Assembly (NCBI GenBank): GCA_017880775.1
Contig: JADGRQ010000002.1
Location: 124,001 to 188,000, forward strand
Source: Burkholderiales bacterium
GTDB lineage: Bacteria; Pseudomonadota; Gammaproteobacteria; Burkholderiales; SG8-39
Reading direction: 5' to 3'
Length of the DNA stretch: 64,000 bases
In this document: positions 1 to 9,673 of the stretch, piece after piece
Numbering within the stretch: position 1 is the first letter of the stretch
Layout of the letters: each line of letters starts with the position of its first letter
Translations under genes and position numbers: made by a program
The notes under the pieces: model-generated
The model's input: only the letters and a program-made list of their open reading frames with translations
Told to the model about the DNA's origin: nothing
Database searches by the model: none

Positions 1-15
1 TCGATAATCAGTGTG

Positions 16-129
16 CTACTTGGTTGACGAACAACCTCTAGCGCCACCGTAGTACTCCTCCCTAACCTTCACCGGCACTCCCAAAAGCCGAGCGATCAGG
101 CGGAGCAGTTTTTCTCGAATCGCTTTCAT
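16..129 (-). CDS. Small hypothetical peptide, 37 aa
   Basis: An ATG at 129 opens a 37-codon frame ending in TAG at 16-18. A GGAG Shine-Dalgarno lies 7 nt upstream on the minus strand (131-140). The N-terminal half is basic and amphipathic (MKAIREKLLRLIARLLG) and the C-terminal half is Tyr/Gly-rich with one Cys. I do not recognise the family. The surrounding DNA is less GC-rich than the rest of the window, which would fit an acquired segment or the edge of an accessory region left of the window. Whether it is translated is unproven; the ribosome site is the main support. Confidence 0.4.
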   Translation of the reverse strand: MKAIREKLLRLIARLLGVPVKVREEYYGGARGCSSTK

Positions 130-146
130 GGTAATTCTCCAGTTTG

Positions 147-168
147 GCCCCCGCAATGGGGGCTTTTT
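147..168 (+). terminator. Rho-independent terminator
   Basis: The stem is GCCCCC (147-152), the loop GCAAT and the second arm GGGGGC (158-163), followed by TTTTT (164-168). The T tract is on the plus strand only, so it would end a plus-strand transcript entering from left of the window. On the minus strand the same hairpin lies in the leader of the 37-aa ORF. Confidence 0.75.
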
Positions 169-179
169 GTTGCCCTAAA

Positions 180-605
180 AACCGTCCTCTACGCCCTTCA
201 AAATCGTTGCTTTTCGTCACTTGCCGTCAAGGGAGACATACGCACTAATCCACATGCGCCAACGATCGGCCCTGCGCGTCGTCGCAATTCCGTCTGATGC
301 CCGATAGCTTGCTGCAAGTCACTGTAATTGATGCGGAAAAATGCGATGAAATATTACTCGCCACCGACTTTGCGCCGTTCTTGGGCCGGTAAACCGTACT
401 TGCCCAAAGAATATCCACAAACTTACCCACAGCTTTTGTGGATAAGGAAGTCGGCCTGATTCTTGCCCGCGGTGCGAAGTGATTTTCCGCGCCTCAGACC
501 GCCTCGCAGTATTGTTTGCTAACTTGCCCGCAGGCAAGGCTTTGGCTAAAGTGCCCGCGTCTCGCGTTTTGTTCGTCCAGTCGCAGGTTCCTACAAGGAG
601 TCCGC
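180..605. other. Long intergenic region before exbB
   Basis: About 425 bases without a convincing gene. I counted 30 G+C of 60 in 181-240, lower than in the neighbouring genes. It holds a cluster of DnaA-box-like 9-mers (411-445). It also holds a short hairpin CTTGCC-CGCA-GGCAAG at 523-538, followed by a weak T tract, in the leader of exbB. An in-frame 42-codon run at 331-459 has no ribosome site and overlaps the DnaA-like boxes, so I do not call it. I see no clear Fur box and no strong sigma-70 promoter. Confidence 0.6.
411..445. promoter_or_regulatory. Cluster of three DnaA-box-like 9-mers
   Basis: Against TTATCCACA, position 411-419 has ATATCCACA (one mismatch) and 423-431 has TTACCCACA (one mismatch). 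Position 437-445 has TGTGGATAA, a perfect box on the minus strand. Three sites in 35 bp, two direct and one inverted, is more than expected in GC-rich DNA. This could be a DnaA-titrating or DnaA-regulated site; no AT-rich unwinding element or replication gene is visible beside it. Confidence 0.5.
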
Positions 606-1238
606 TTGTTCGCCATTATCCAGGCCGCCGGTTGGCCCATCTGGCCATTGCTGCTCGTATCCATCATCGGAGTTGCGCTGATCATCGAACGCTCGGTCAC
701 GCTGCGTGACGCGAAGATCGTCCCGGCCAACCTGCTTGGTCAGGTGGTGAACGTCTATCATCGCCAGGGCATCAACGACGAGGTGGTCGAAAAACTGGCG
801 AAGGACTCGCCGCTGGGCCAAGTGCTCGCCGCGGGACTGCGCAACCACAAGGCCTCGCGCTACGTGATGAAAGACGCGATCGAGGAGGCGGGTCGCGGGG
901 CCGCGCACGAACTGGCGCGCTTTCTCACCACGCTCGGCACCATCGCCACGGCTTCGCCGCTGCTCGGGCTGTTCGGTACCGTGGTGGGCATGATCGAGAT
1001 CTTCGGTTCGCAATCGCCCACGGGCGCCAACCCGCAGCAACTCGCCCACGGCATCTCGATCGCGCTCTACAACACCGGCTTCGGCATCGCCATCGCGGTG
1101 CCTGCGCTGATTTTCTACCGGCATTTCAGGAACAAGGTCGACGGCTACGTGGTGCGGATGGAGCAGGCGGCCTCCAAGCTGGTGGACACCGTGCACGGCG
1201 AGCGCGTTGAAATCGCCGTGCGCCCGCAACAGCAATGA
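606..1238 (+). CDS. exbB: ExbB/TolQ family proton channel protein
   Basis: ExbB of the inner-membrane motor that uses the proton gradient to energise TonB-dependent outer-membrane transport. I chose the TTG at 606 because AAGGAG (595-600) precedes it, giving 210 aa; longer frames reaching 516 add an untypical N-terminus. Three membrane segments are visible (about residues 10-32, 110-135, 153-175), with the family motif around TASPLLGLFGTVVGMI lining the channel. ATGA overlap with exbD shows translational coupling. ExbB versus TolQ rests on the neighbouring ExbD and the absence of tolR/tolA here. Confidence 0.92.
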   Translation: MFAIIQAAGWPIWPLLLVSIIGVALIIERSVTLRDAKIVPANLLGQVVNVYHRQGINDEVVEKLAKDSPLGQVLAAGLRNHKASRYVMKDAIEEAGRGAAHELARFLTTLGTIATASPLLGLFGTVVGMIEIFGSQSPTGANPQQLAHGISIALYNTGFGIAIAVPALIFYRHFRNKVDGYVVRMEQAASKLVDTVHGERVEIAVRPQQQ

Positions 1239-1651
1239 ACTTCCGGCGCGGACATCAGCGCGAGGAGCCGGAACTCAACCTGATTCCGATGATCGACGTG
1301 CTGCTGGTGATCCTGATCTTCCTGATGATCACCACCACCTATTCCAAGTACACCGAGCTGCAGATCAACCTGCCTACCGCGGACGCGGAAAAGCAGCTCG
1401 AGCGACCCAACGAAATCAACGTGCTGGTGAATTCCTCGGGCCAGTACGTCATCAACAAGTCCACGGTCACCTTCAGCAGCGTCCAGGCGCTCGCCGACGA
1501 CCTGCGCCGCGCGGGCGGCACGCAGAAAGACCCGGTGATCGTGATCAGCGCGGATGCGACCGCCACGCACCAGGCCGTGATCCGCGTCATGGAGGCCGCG
1601 CGCGTCGCCGGCTACCCGCAGATCACCTTCACGACCGTCGCCAGCAAGTAG
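1235..1651 (+). CDS. exbD: ExbD/TolR family biopolymer transport protein
   Basis: Partner of ExbB, 138 aa. A short cytoplasmic N-terminus (NLIPMID) leads into one membrane helix (about residues 18-38); Asp21 at its start is the conserved proton-carrying residue of ExbD/TolR. The C-terminal half is the periplasmic domain. The start overlaps the exbB stop by 4 bases. There is no tonB directly downstream; a TonB-like gene occurs at 47.2 kb in another operon. The next gene is lpxK, the usual betaproteobacterial order. Confidence 0.93.
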   Translation: MNFRRGHQREEPELNLIPMIDVLLVILIFLMITTTYSKYTELQINLPTADAEKQLERPNEINVLVNSSGQYVINKSTVTFSSVQALADDLRRAGGTQKDPVIVISADATATHQAVIRVMEAARVAGYPQITFTTVASK

Positions 1652-1721
1652 GCGGCGACCCGCCGCCATCGTCGCGCAAGCGCTCGCAAAACACTGGTAC
1701 CGCCGAACTGCGCTCGCGTGG

Positions 1722-2666
1722 GTGCTGTTGCCGGCGAGTTGGCTGTTCGGCGCGGTGACCCTGCTGCGCCGGCTCGCCTACCGCCTGCACCTTCTCGCAA
1801 GCGAGCGCACCGGAGTCCCGCTCATCGTGGTCGGCAACCTGAGCGTCGGCGGCAGCGGCAAGACCCCGCTGGTGCTGTGGATCGCCGAGTACCTGAAGAA
1901 GAACGGATACCGCCCCGGCATCGTCAGCCGCGGCCACGGCGCCCGCGTCGAGGCGCCGCGCGAGGTTACCATCGCGTCCGAACCGGACGAAGTGGGGGAC
2001 GAGCCGATGTTGCTTGCGCGCCGCAGCGGCTGCCCGGTCTGGGTCGCGCCGCAGCGCGCGGCCGCAGCCCGCGCGCTGCGCAGCGCGCATCCGGACTGCA
2101 ATGTACTGGTGAGCGACGACGGCCTGCAGCACTACGCCCTCGCGCGCGACCTCGAAATCGCGGTGGTCGACGCGCGCGGCTTCGGCAATGGATTGCTGCT
2201 GCCGGCGGGACCCCTGCGGGAGCCAAGATCGCGCCTGCGATCGGTGGACGCCGTGGTCGCGCATGACACCAGCGCCGTTCCCGGCTATGCGATGCGCCTC
2301 GCCGGTGAGCGATTCGTGCAGATGCTGGATGCCCGCAACGTTGTCGGCCCCGAGGCCTTGCGCGGGAAGGCGGTGCACGCGGTGGCCGGAATCGGCGACC
2401 CGGAGCGATTTTTCCGCCAGATTGAGCGCCTCGGGCTGACCCTCGTGCGCCACCCGTTCGCGGACCACCATGCGTTCCAGGCCGGGGACCTGCAGTTCGG
2501 CGACGCCGCGCCGGTGGTGATGACCGAGAAGGACGCGGTAAAATGCAGGCGTTTCGCGCGTCCGGAATTCTGGATTTTCCCGGTTAGCGCTGAGCTCGAT
2601 CCCGCTTTCGGCCGCTGGTTACTTGAAAGGCTTGCCCTGATCCATGGTGGACCCGCGATTGCTTGA
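1722..2666 (+). CDS. lpxK: Tetraacyldisaccharide 4'-kinase
   Basis: LpxK phosphorylates the 4' position of the lipid A precursor at the inner membrane. The P-loop-like [15 protein letters not shown] is at about residues 37-51 and VSDDGLQH is the second typical motif. From GTG 1722 it has 314 aa, somewhat shorter than usual. Family-like sequence continues in frame upstream (ALAKHWYRRT, about 1680-1709), but no ATG, GTG or TTG exists in frame between the exbD stop and 1722, so the true N-terminus is uncertain. Its 3' end overlaps the next gene by 23 bases. Confidence 0.93.
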   Translation: MLLPASWLFGAVTLLRRLAYRLHLLASERTGVPLIVVGNLSVGGSGKTPLVLWIAEYLKKNGYRPGIVSRGHGARVEAPREVTIASEPDEVGDEPMLLARRSGCPVWVAPQRAAAARALRSAHPDCNVLVSDDGLQHYALARDLEIAVVDARGFGNGLLLPAGPLREPRSRLRSVDAVVAHDTSAVPGYAMRLAGERFVQMLDARNVVGPEALRGKAVHAVAGIGDPERFFRQIERLGLTLVRHPFADHHAFQAGDLQFGDAAPVVMTEKDAVKCRRFARPEFWIFPVSAELDPAFGRWLLERLALIHGGPAIA

Positions 2667-2828
2667 GATTCTCGTCTGCCCGCTGTGCAAAGGGCCGCTG
2701 GTGCACCGCAAGGACGCGCACGAACTGGTGTGCAAGGCCGACCGGCTCGGGTTTCCGATCCGCGATGCGATTCCGGTGATGCTGGAAGAGGAGGCGCGCA
2801 AGCTCGATCCGGCCGAGGAAATCGCCGG

Positions 2829-2832
<4 letters not shown>
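2644..2832 (+). CDS. Trm112-family small zinc-ribbon-like protein
   Basis: Conserved 62-aa protein of the Trm112/YcaR type that commonly sits between lpxK and kdsB. The N-terminus reads [13 protein letters not shown] with one CxxC pair, and the second Cys comes in [13 protein letters not shown]. The ATG at 2644 lies inside the end of lpxK, and its TGA overlaps the TTG start of kdsB. Eukaryotic Trm112 activates methyltransferases; the role of the bacterial protein is not settled, and its place suggests a link to envelope synthesis or simply conserved gene order. Confidence 0.88.
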
Positions 2833-4273
<1,441 letters not shown>

Positions 4274-4298
4274 GGCGTGCCCGGCGGGCGATCTTTGG

Positions 4299-4304
4299 TA
4301 AAAT
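4299..4304 (+). promoter_or_regulatory. Possible -10 element before hppA
   Basis: TAAAAT at 4299-4304 matches the sigma-70 -10 box at five of six positions. The sequence 17 bp upstream is a poor -35 (CGTGCC). It would give a leader of about 57 nt ending in GGGAGA before the hppA ATG. Confidence 0.35.
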
Positions 4305-4367
4305 CCACCATTTTGCCGGCGGGTCTCCCAGGCCCGCAACGAATCTAAAAGCAAGGGAGAAGCAATC

Positions 4368-6443
4368 ATGTCGGGCGGACTCATTTTTGCGCTGGTGTGC
4401 GCGGGCCTCGCGCTCGCGTATGGGGCGGTGTCGATCAAGTGGATCATGGCCCAGCCCGCGGGCAACGCGCGCATGCAGGAGATCGCGCTCGCCGTGCAGC
4501 AGGGCGCCTCGGCCTATCTCAAGCGCCAGTACACCACCATCACCATTGTCGGCGTGATTCTGTTCCTGGTGATCGGCCTGATCCCGAAGCTGGGCTGGGC
4601 CACCGCCTTCGGCTTCGCCATCGGCGCGCTGCTCTCGGGCCTGTCGGGCCTGATCGGGATGAACATCTCAGTGCGCGCCAACGTTCGCACCGCCGAGGCT
4701 GCCCGGAGCGGCCTGCAGCCGGCGCTCGATGTCGCGTTCCGCGGCGGCGCGATCACCGGCATGCTGGTGGTGGGCCTGGGACTGCTGGGCGTGACCGGAT
4801 ACTTCGCGATCCTCTACGCCAACGCGCACGACAAGAGCGCACTCGAGCAGATCCTGCACCCGCTGGTGGGACTCGGGTTCGGCGGCTCGCTGATCTCGAT
4901 ATTCGCGCGGCTCGGCGGCGGCATCTTCACCAAGGGGGCGGACGTCGGCGCCGACCTGGTGGGCAAGGTCGAGGCGGGCATTCCCGAGGACGACCCGCGC
5001 AACCCGGCGGTGATCGCCGACAACGTCGGCGACAACGTCGGTGACTGCGCGGGCATGGCCGCGGACCTGTTCGAGACCTACGCGGTGACCATCATCGCGA
5101 CGATGATCCTCGCCGCGCTGATCGTGAAGACCAGTTCGCCCAACGCGGTGATCTACCCGCTGGTGCTCGGCGGATTCTCGATTCTCGCCTCGATTGCCGG
5201 CACATTGTTCGTCAAGATCAAGGCGAGCGACAAAAACGTGATGCCCGCGCTGTACCGCGGACTGTGGGTCGCGGGCGCGCTCGCGCTGATCGCCTTCTAT
5301 CCGATCACCGAAGCGATGATGGGCGAAATCGTCAAGAGCGTTCCGTTCGAGGTTGCGGGCGGCAACAAACTGATCACCGTCTGGCACCTGTGGGGCACCG
5401 CCGTCGTCGGCCTCGCGCTGACCGGTTTCCTGGTATGGATCACCGAGTACTACACCGGCACGCAATACAAGCCGGTGCAGCACGTGGCGCAAGCCTCGAC
5501 CACCGGACATGCGACCAACATGATCGCAGGCCTCGGCGTGTCGATGCGCTCCACCGCCGGGCCGGTGCTTGCGGTGTGCGCGGCGATCTACCTGGCGTAT
5601 GCGCTCGCCGGCCTGTACGGCATCGCCATTGCCGCGACCTCAATGCTGTCGATGACCGGCATCGTGGTGGCGCTGGATGCCTACGGACCGATCACCGACA
5701 ACGCAGGCGGCATCGCCGAGATGGCCGACCTGCCGGATTCCGTACGCGCCATCACCGATCCGCTGGATGCGGTCGGCAACACCACCAAGGCGGTGACCAA
5801 AGGCTATGCGATCGGCTCGGCCGGCCTCGCCGCGCTGGTGCTGTTCGCCGACTACACGCACGCGCTCGACCGGGCGGGGATCGGCGTGAACTTCGACCTG
5901 TCCAACCACATGGTGGTGATCGGCCTGCTGATCGGCGGCATGGTGCCGTACCTGTTCGCCGCGATGGCGATGGAAGCGGTGGGCCGCGCCGCGGGGTCGG
6001 TGGTGCTGGAAGTGCGCCGCCAGTTCAAGGAGATTCCGGGCATCATGGAAGGCACGGCCAAGCCCGAGTACGGCACTGCGGTGGACATGCTCACCCGCGC
6101 GGCGATCAAGGAGATGATGATTCCGTCACTCTTGCCAGTGCTGGTGCCGATCGTCGTCGGCATGTTGCTCGGACCGCAGGCGCTCGGCGGCGTGCTGATG
6201 GGCACCATCGTGACCGGCCTGTTCGTCGCGATCTCGATGACCACAGGCGGCGGTGCCTGGGACAACGCGAAGAAATACATCGAAGACGGGCACTACGGCG
6301 GCAAGGGATCGGATGCGCACAAGGCGGCGGTCACCGGCGATACGGTGGGCGATCCATACAAGGACACCGCCGGCCCCGCGATCAATCCGCTGATCAAGAT
6401 CATCAACATCGTCGCGCTGCTGGTGGTACCGTTGATGGTGTGA
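4368..6443 (+). CDS. hppA: K+-independent H+-translocating pyrophosphatase
   Basis: Membrane pyrophosphatase, 691 aa with about 16 membrane helices. It hydrolyses PPi and pumps protons out of the cytoplasm. The substrate-site motif [17 protein letters not shown] and the acidic motif [17 protein letters not shown] are intact. In [10 protein letters not shown], Lys474 and Thr477 hold the two positions that mark the K+-independent, H+-pumping class (Ala and Gly/Ala in the K+-dependent class). GGGAGA precedes ATG 4368. Its TGA overlaps the GTG of ggt, and a terminator-like hairpin follows 27 bases later. Confidence 0.96.
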   Translation: MSGGLIFALVCAGLALAYGAVSIKWIMAQPAGNARMQEIALAVQQGASAYLKRQYTTITIVGVILFLVIGLIPKLGWATAFGFAIGALLSGLSGLIGMNISVRANVRTAEAARSGLQPALDVAFRGGAITGMLVVGLGLLGVTGYFAILYANAHDKSALEQILHPLVGLGFGGSLISIFARLGGGIFTKGADVGADLVGKVEAGIPEDDPRNPAVIADNVGDNVGDCAGMAADLFETYAVTIIATMILAALIVKTSSPNAVIYPLVLGGFSILASIAGTLFVKIKASDKNVMPALYRGLWVAGALALIAFYPITEAMMGEIVKSVPFEVAGGNKLITVWHLWGTAVVGLALTGFLVWITEYYTGTQYKPVQHVAQASTTGHATNMIAGLGVSMRSTAGPVLAVCAAIYLAYALAGLYGIAIAATSMLSMTGIVVALDAYGPITDNAGGIAEMADLPDSVRAITDPLDAVGNTTKAVTKGYAIGSAGLAALVLFADYTHALDRAGIGVNFDLSNHMVVIGLLIGGMVPYLFAAMAMEAVGRAAGSVVLEVRRQFKEIPGIMEGTAKPEYGTAVDMLTRAAIKEMMIPSLLPVLVPIVVGMLLGPQALGGVLMGTIVTGLFVAISMTTGGGAWDNAKKYIEDGHYGGKGSDAHKAAVTGDTVGDPYKDTAGPAINPLIKIINIVALLVVPLMV

Positions 6444-8176
6444 ACGAGCGGCTCTCGAGCATCGTCATACAGGCGGCCGCGGCCGCCTTTTTCTTTTCCG
6501 GCTGCCATGCGCAAGCGCAGCCGCAGCCCGAGCCGGCGGGTCGCCTGCAGGCGAAGCAGGCGTTTGTCGCGAAGCGCCAAGTCGTGGTCGCCGCGCATCC
6601 GCTAGCTGCCGAGGCGGGGCACGCGATGCTGAAACTTGGTGGTTCAGCACTGGATGCAGCGATCGCTGCGCAGATGGTTCTTAGTCTGGTGGAGCCGCAG
6701 TCCTCGGGCATCGGCGGCGGAGCTTTCCTGCTGGTGTGGTCGGCGAAAGACCAGCGCCTGTACGCCTACGACGGTCGCGAGAGCGCACCAGCGGCTGCGC
6801 GCGCCGATCGCTTCCTCGATGGCAGCGGACAGCCTCTCGCACATCTCGATGCGGTGGCGAACGGCCGCTCGGTCGGCGTCCCAGGAGTTCTGGCGGCCCT
6901 GGAGCTTGCGCATCGCAGGCATGGCAAGCTCGCCTGGCGCGAACCGTTCCAGCCGGCAATCCTGCACGCGGCAGAGGGCTACGCGATGCCTGAACGCCTG
7001 CACGCGCTGCTCGAGTGGGATGGCGCGTTGCGCGAGGTACGTGACGCCAAAGACATCTACTTCGACGCGGCGGGCCGTCCCAGGCCGGTGGGCAGCCTGC
7101 TGAAGAACCCGGCGCTCGCCGGGACGCTGCGGCGCATCGCGCTCGGCGGGGCGCGCGCGTTCTACGAGGGCGAGATCGCGCAGGACATCGTGAGAGCGGT
7201 GGCATCCCACCGTCGACCGGGCGACCTCACCGAGCGCGACCTCGCCGCATACCGCGCAATCGAACGCGAGCCGCTGTGCGGCCTGTACCGGGAACATCGC
7301 GTGTGCGGCATGCCGCCGCCGAGTTCGGGCGGCGTTGCGGTGCTGCAGATGCTCGGCATCCTCGAAAGAACGGACTTCGCGCGGGCTGCGCCGAATTCGG
7401 TGGACGCAGTGCACCTGTTCAGCGAGGCCGGTCGGCTAGCCTACGCCGACCGCAACCGCTACGTCGCGGATCCCGCGTTCGTGCCGCAGCCGCTCGCCGG
7501 CCTGCTTGCGCCCGAGTACCTCACCGCGCGCGCGGCGCTGATCGGTGCGCGCTCGATGGGCGCGGCGCAGCCTGGAATGCCGCAGGGCGCGCTCGCCTGG
7601 AGCGACGTTCCCGCGGAAGTATCGGCCGGCACCAGCCACATCTCGGTCGTCGACGCCGAAGGCAATGCAGTGGCGATGACCACCAGCATCGAATACGCGT
7701 TCGGCAGCCGCATCTTCGTCCGCGGTTTCCTGCTCAACAACCAGCTTACCGATTTCGCGTTCGTGCCGGAAAGTGCGGGCCGCTTGGCGGCGAATCGCGT
7801 GGAGGCGGGCAAGCGGCCGCGCAGTTCAATGGCTCCGACCATCGTGTTCGATCGCGCCGGGCGCCTGCAGATGGTGCTCGGTTCGCCGGGCGGCTCGGTC
7901 ATCATCAACTATGTCGCGAAGACGCTGGTGGCGGCGCTCGACTGGGGGATGGACATGCAGGAAGCGATCGCGTCGCCGAACTTCGGCAGCATGAACGGCC
8001 CGACCCTGATCGAACGCGGGACGCCGTACGAAGATCTCGGTGATGCGCTCGCTGAGCGCGGCCACATCCTCAAATTCACGCGTCTCACCAGCGGCCTGCA
8101 CGGCATCGAGCGGGTGCCGGAGGGCTGGCGCGCGGGGGCCGACCCGCGGCGCGAGGGCGTGGCGCGTGGCGAGTAG
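6440..8176 (+). CDS. ggt: Gamma-glutamyltransferase, lipoprotein
   Basis: Hydrolyses or transfers the gamma-glutamyl group of glutathione in the periplasm. The GTG at 6440 overlaps the hppA stop (GTGA) and gives 578 aa. The N-terminus is a lipoprotein signal (hydrophobic [10 protein letters not shown] then Cys, lipobox FSGC), so it is probably membrane anchored. Family motifs are [13 protein letters not shown] near residue 95 and [10 protein letters not shown], in which Thr398 would be the autoprocessing nucleophile; [10 protein letters not shown] comes later. The signal-peptide codons coincide with a strong terminator-like hairpin. The end is 6 bases from the convergent gntK end. Confidence 0.93.
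   Translation: MNERLSSIVIQAAAAAFFFSGCHAQAQPQPEPAGRLQAKQAFVAKRQVVVAAHPLAAEAGHAMLKLGGSALDAAIAAQMVLSLVEPQSSGIGGGAFLLVWSAKDQRLYAYDGRESAPAAARADRFLDGSGQPLAHLDAVANGRSVGVPGVLAALELAHRRHGKLAWREPFQPAILHAAEGYAMPERLHALLEWDGALREVRDAKDIYFDAAGRPRPVGSLLKNPALAGTLRRIALGGARAFYEGEIAQDIVRAVASHRRPGDLTERDLAAYRAIEREPLCGLYREHRVCGMPPPSSGGVAVLQMLGILERTDFARAAPNSVDAVHLFSEAGRLAYADRNRYVADPAFVPQPLAGLLAPEYLTARAALIGARSMGAAQPGMPQGALAWSDVPAEVSAGTSHISVVDAEGNAVAMTTSIEYAFGSRIFVRGFLLNNQLTDFAFVPESAGRLAANRVEAGKRPRSSMAPTIVFDRAGRLQMVLGSPGGSVIINYVAKTLVAALDWGMDMQEAIASPNFGSMNGPTLIERGTPYEDLGDALAERGHILKFTRLTSGLHGIERVPEGWRAGADPRREGVARGE
6471..6497 (+). terminator. Terminator-like palindrome inside the ggt signal-peptide codons
   Basis: Positions 6471-6488 form a perfect 18-nt palindrome, AGGCGGCCGCGGCCGCCT. 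A T-rich tail (TTTTTCTTTT, 6488-6497) follows. It lies 27 bases after the hppA stop, where an hppA terminator is expected, yet it encodes the Ala5-Phe3 core of the ggt signal peptide. It could limit transcription into ggt. Confidence 0.65.
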
Positions 8177-8182
8177 GGTGGG

Positions 8183-8677
8183 TCAGGCGCGGATGAGGCC
8201 GAGGCCGCTGGCCACGGCGTCGACGCAGGTCTCCGGCGTTCCGGATACGACGATGCGCAAGGCGTCCGCGGGCGCTTCGAGCGTGGCTAACTGGCTTGAG
8301 AGCAGCGAGGCCGGCATGTAGCGGTGCTGCCGCTGCGCCAGGCGCGCGCGGATCAGGTTTTCGTCGCCATGCAGGAAGACAATCCGTGCCGAGCGCAGGC
8401 TCTTGGTGAGGCGCTGCCGATACGCCTCCCGCAGCGCGGAGCAGGCGAGCACTGCGGACTCGCCAATCGCCTCTTTTTCGCGCAGCAGCGCGTTCAGCCG
8501 ATCGAGCCAGGGCCGGCGATCGTCGTCCGTGAGCGGCATGCCGCCCGCCATCTTGGCAACGTTCTCGGCAGGATGGTGCTCGTCTGCGTCGATGAAGCGC
8601 CAGCCGAGCAAGCTTGCGAGCCGCGTCCCGATCGTGGTCTTGCCGACGCCGGAGACGCCCATCACGATCACGATCAT
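8183..8677 (-). CDS. gntK: Gluconokinase
   Basis: Phosphorylates D-gluconate to 6-phosphogluconate, 164 aa. The P-loop GVSGVGKTT is at residues 7-15; FIDADEHHPAENVAKM is the gluconate/shikimate-kinase-like motif and QHRYMPASLLSSQLATLE is typical of GntK. The ATG at 8677 overlaps the gnd stop by 4 bases, so kinase and dehydrogenase are translated together and catalyse successive steps. The 3' end faces ggt with a 6-base gap and no terminator. Confidence 0.95.
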   Translation of the reverse strand: MIVIVMGVSGVGKTTIGTRLASLLGWRFIDADEHHPAENVAKMAGGMPLTDDDRRPWLDRLNALLREKEAIGESAVLACSALREAYRQRLTKSLRSARIVFLHGDENLIRARLAQRQHRYMPASLLSSQLATLEAPADALRIVVSGTPETCVDAVASGLGLIRA

Positions 8678-9585
8678 CGCTTGTGCTGCACCGGATGTCC
8701 GCCGAATCTCGCGCGCAGCTGCGCAAGCAGCCGGCGCGCGTAATCCGAGCGTCCCTGGCTGGAGAATCGCGCCATCAGCGCCATCGTGATCACCGGCGCG
8801 GGCACGCCCTGCTCGATCGATTCGAGCGCAGTCCAGCGCCCTTCGCCGGAATCCGCCACCACCGGCGCGATGCGCTCGGGCGATTCGCCCTGCGCGAGGA
8901 TCTCGGCGGTGAGATCGAGCAACCAGGAACGCACCACGCTGCCGTGCCGCCAGGTTTGGGCCAACCGCGCCAGATCGAGGTTGAATTCCTTGCGCGCGTC
9001 GAGCAGCGCGAAGCCTTCGGCGAGCGCCTGCATCATGCCGTACTCGATGCCGTTATGAATCATCTTGGCGAAGTGCCCCGCGCCGCTCGGCCCGCAGTGC
9101 AGCCATCCGGTCTCCGGTCCCGGTGCGAGGATCCTGGCGAACGGCTCGAAGATCTCGATCGCGTGCGGATTGCCGCCCAGCATCAGGCAATAGCCGTGCG
9201 CGAGGCCGTGCACGCCGCCGGAGACGCCCGCGTCGACGAAGCGCAGGCCCTGCTGCGACAGCCCCAGCGCGCGGTGCATTGAGTCCTTGTAGTAGGCATT
9301 GCCGCCGTCGACCAGCGTGTCGCCGGCGGACAACAACGGCAACAGGGCGTCGATCGCACCTTGCGTGGGCTCGCCCGCGGGCAGCATCAGCAGAATCACG
9401 CGTTCCCCGTCGAGCCGCGTGGCGAGCGCGGCGAGGCCTTCCACGCACTCGATGCGCGGCTCGTCCTTCAGCGCAGCAGAGGCCGCGTGTTCGCGGTCCC
9501 AGGCGAGCACGCGCGCGCCGCCGCGCGCGAGGCGCCGCGCCATGTTGGCGCCCATCCTGCCCAGTCCGACGATTCCGATGTCCAT
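8674..9585 (-). CDS. gnd: 6-phosphogluconate dehydrogenase, short (GndA/YqeC-like) type
   Basis: Oxidative decarboxylation of 6-phosphogluconate to ribulose 5-phosphate. At 303 aa it is the short, often NAD-linked class rather than the ~470-aa enzyme. The Rossmann motif GIVGLGRMGANMARRL starts at residue 4. VDGGNAYYKDS, FVDAGVSGGVHG and GHFAKMIHNGIEYGMM carry the substrate and catalytic residues. I chose ATG 9585 because the protein starts directly with the Rossmann strand; an in-frame extension to 9858 has no family sequence. It forms an operon with gntK. Confidence 0.94.
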   Translation of the reverse strand: MDIGIVGLGRMGANMARRLARGGARVLAWDREHAASAALKDEPRIECVEGLAALATRLDGERVILLMLPAGEPTQGAIDALLPLLSAGDTLVDGGNAYYKDSMHRALGLSQQGLRFVDAGVSGGVHGLAHGYCLMLGGNPHAIEIFEPFARILAPGPETGWLHCGPSGAGHFAKMIHNGIEYGMMQALAEGFALLDARKEFNLDLARLAQTWRHGSVVRSWLLDLTAEILAQGESPERIAPVVADSGEGRWTALESIEQGVPAPVITMALMARFSSQGRSDYARRLLAQLRARFGGHPVQHKR

Positions 9586-9607
9586 GTTCCCGCGCTCCCG
9601 TGTCTTG

Positions 9608-9625
9608 GTTGCGTTACTTCGCAAC
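9608..9625. promoter_or_regulatory. Inverted repeat in the divergent gnd/Bug-receptor intergenic region
   Basis: GTTGCG (9608-9613), six bases, then CGCAAC (9620-9625): a perfect 6-bp inverted repeat over the -35 position of the rightward promoter and upstream of gnd. A dimeric repressor could bind here and control both directions. No regulator gene lies next to it. Confidence 0.4.
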
Positions 9626-9642
9626 GATGGTCTGCTGCATTC

Positions 9643-9648
9643 TATAAT
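9643..9648 (+). promoter_or_regulatory. -10 box of the Bug-receptor gene
   Basis: A perfect TATAAT at 9643-9648, 25 bases before ATG 9674, with AAGGAGG (9661-9667) between. The -35 region is weak and overlaps the inverted repeat at 9608-9625, which suggests a regulated promoter. Confidence 0.6.
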
Positions 9649-9673
9649 CAGAGCCATGAGAAGGAGGCCGAAA

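Noticed and set aside
331-459. 42-codon plus-strand frame upstream of exbB
   Set aside because: No Shine-Dalgarno, no family resemblance, and its end overlaps the DnaA-box cluster.
1651-1667. Hairpin GGCGG/CCGCC after exbD as terminator
   Set aside because: No T tract follows, and lpxK sequence continues through it.
5264-6439. Long N-terminal extension of ggt
   Set aside because: It only reads hppA in another frame; the lipoprotein signal starts at GTG 6440.
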